Shown here piece after piece: positions 22,588 through 22,640 of a stretch of DNA of 22,640 nt. The DNA comes from an uncultured Eubacterium sp. (GTDB lineage: Bacteria > Bacillota > Clostridia > Lachnospirales > Lachnospiraceae). Numbering within the stretch: position 1 is the stretch's first letter; each line of letters begins with the position of its first letter. The notes beneath the pieces are model-generated. The model did not search any database, was not told where the DNA came from, and saw nothing but the letters and a program-made list of their open reading frames with translations. The position numbers and the translations under genes are program-made. The stretch spans positions 1-22,640 of the forward strand of contig CAJUFM010000052.1 of assembly GCA_910585745.1 (NCBI GenBank), in the 5' to 3' direction.

Positions 22588-22640
22588 ATCGAGTAGGAGG
22601 CTAATCATTAATTGATTAGCCGACCTCTCACACCACCGTG
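22588..22640 (-). mobile_element. 3' end of a group II intron (domain VI, partial domain V)
   Basis: Read on the minus strand, the window edge starts with CACGGTGGTGT, which fits the 3' strand of domain V. It is followed by a domain VI hairpin: GAGAGG (22624-22629) and GGCTAATCA (22613-22621) pair with TGATTAGCC (22599-22607) and CCT-A-CTC (22591-22597), leaving one bulged A. That A lies 7 nt before the end if the intron ends ...CTACTCGAT at 22588, the normal branch-point position. The rest of the intron, including any reverse transcriptase gene, lies beyond the right edge. It runs in the same direction as the reductase gene. Confidence 0.8.

Overview
The window looks like chromosomal DNA of an anaerobic Clostridium-group Firmicute, most likely a Lachnospiraceae member. 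The reasons are the moderate-to-low GC content, strong AGGAGG ribosome binding sites with TTG and GTG starts, near-consensus sigma-A promoters with 17-bp spacers, the Lys-rich Fn3-like tail on a secreted glycosidase, and the gene set. The genus (for example Blautia-like) is a guess. Most of the window is core-genome sequence. The accessory features are a secreted glycosidase locus, an Rpn-type nuclease gene and the edge of a group II intron.

Layout, left to right. Positions 1-150 hold a leftward promoter and a leader that resembles an rRNA operon leader; the operon itself lies outside the window. Next come two leftward tRNA-Ser genes (GGA and UGA) with their own promoter. A secreted GH43 arabinoxylan-type hydrolase (-) then diverges from an AraC-family regulator (+), with interlocked promoters between them. 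From 3.7 to 6.4 kb a leftward unit encodes RNase Z, a membrane-anchored protein and TsaD. From 6.5 to 8.5 kb are a small zinc-ribbon protein and a YcxB-like/tsaE/tsaB operon. From 8.6 to 13.0 kb are rsmF, cdd and a large membrane-anchored protein of unknown function. A small rightward hypothetical gene (13.15 kb) converges with a leftward EAL phosphodiesterase gene that has a degenerate GGDEF domain. That gene is preceded by a PrcB-like lipoprotein gene, which diverges from an AEC-family transporter gene. tRNA-Trp, its terminator and metF follow on the + strand and converge with purA. Then come an Rpn-family nuclease gene with an in-frame 12-nt tandem repeat and a siroheme sulfite/nitrite reductase gene. 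At the right edge is the 3' end (domain VI and part of domain V) of a group II intron.

A tRNA-biology theme runs through the window. Three tRNA genes, RNase Z (3'-end maturation), TsaB, TsaD and TsaE (t6A37 synthesis) and RsmF (rRNA m5C) lie within about 17 kb. The t6A genes are split into two leftward units, and rimI, often next to tsaB, is absent.

I did not find a complete, clearly new multi-gene system. The best leads are the group II intron end, the interlocked GH43/AraC promoters, the placement of metF directly behind the tRNA-Trp terminator, a 31-nt motif shared by two 3' flanks, an unexplained folded element between metF and purA, and the 842-aa protein with a protease-like but apparently catalytically dead C-terminus.
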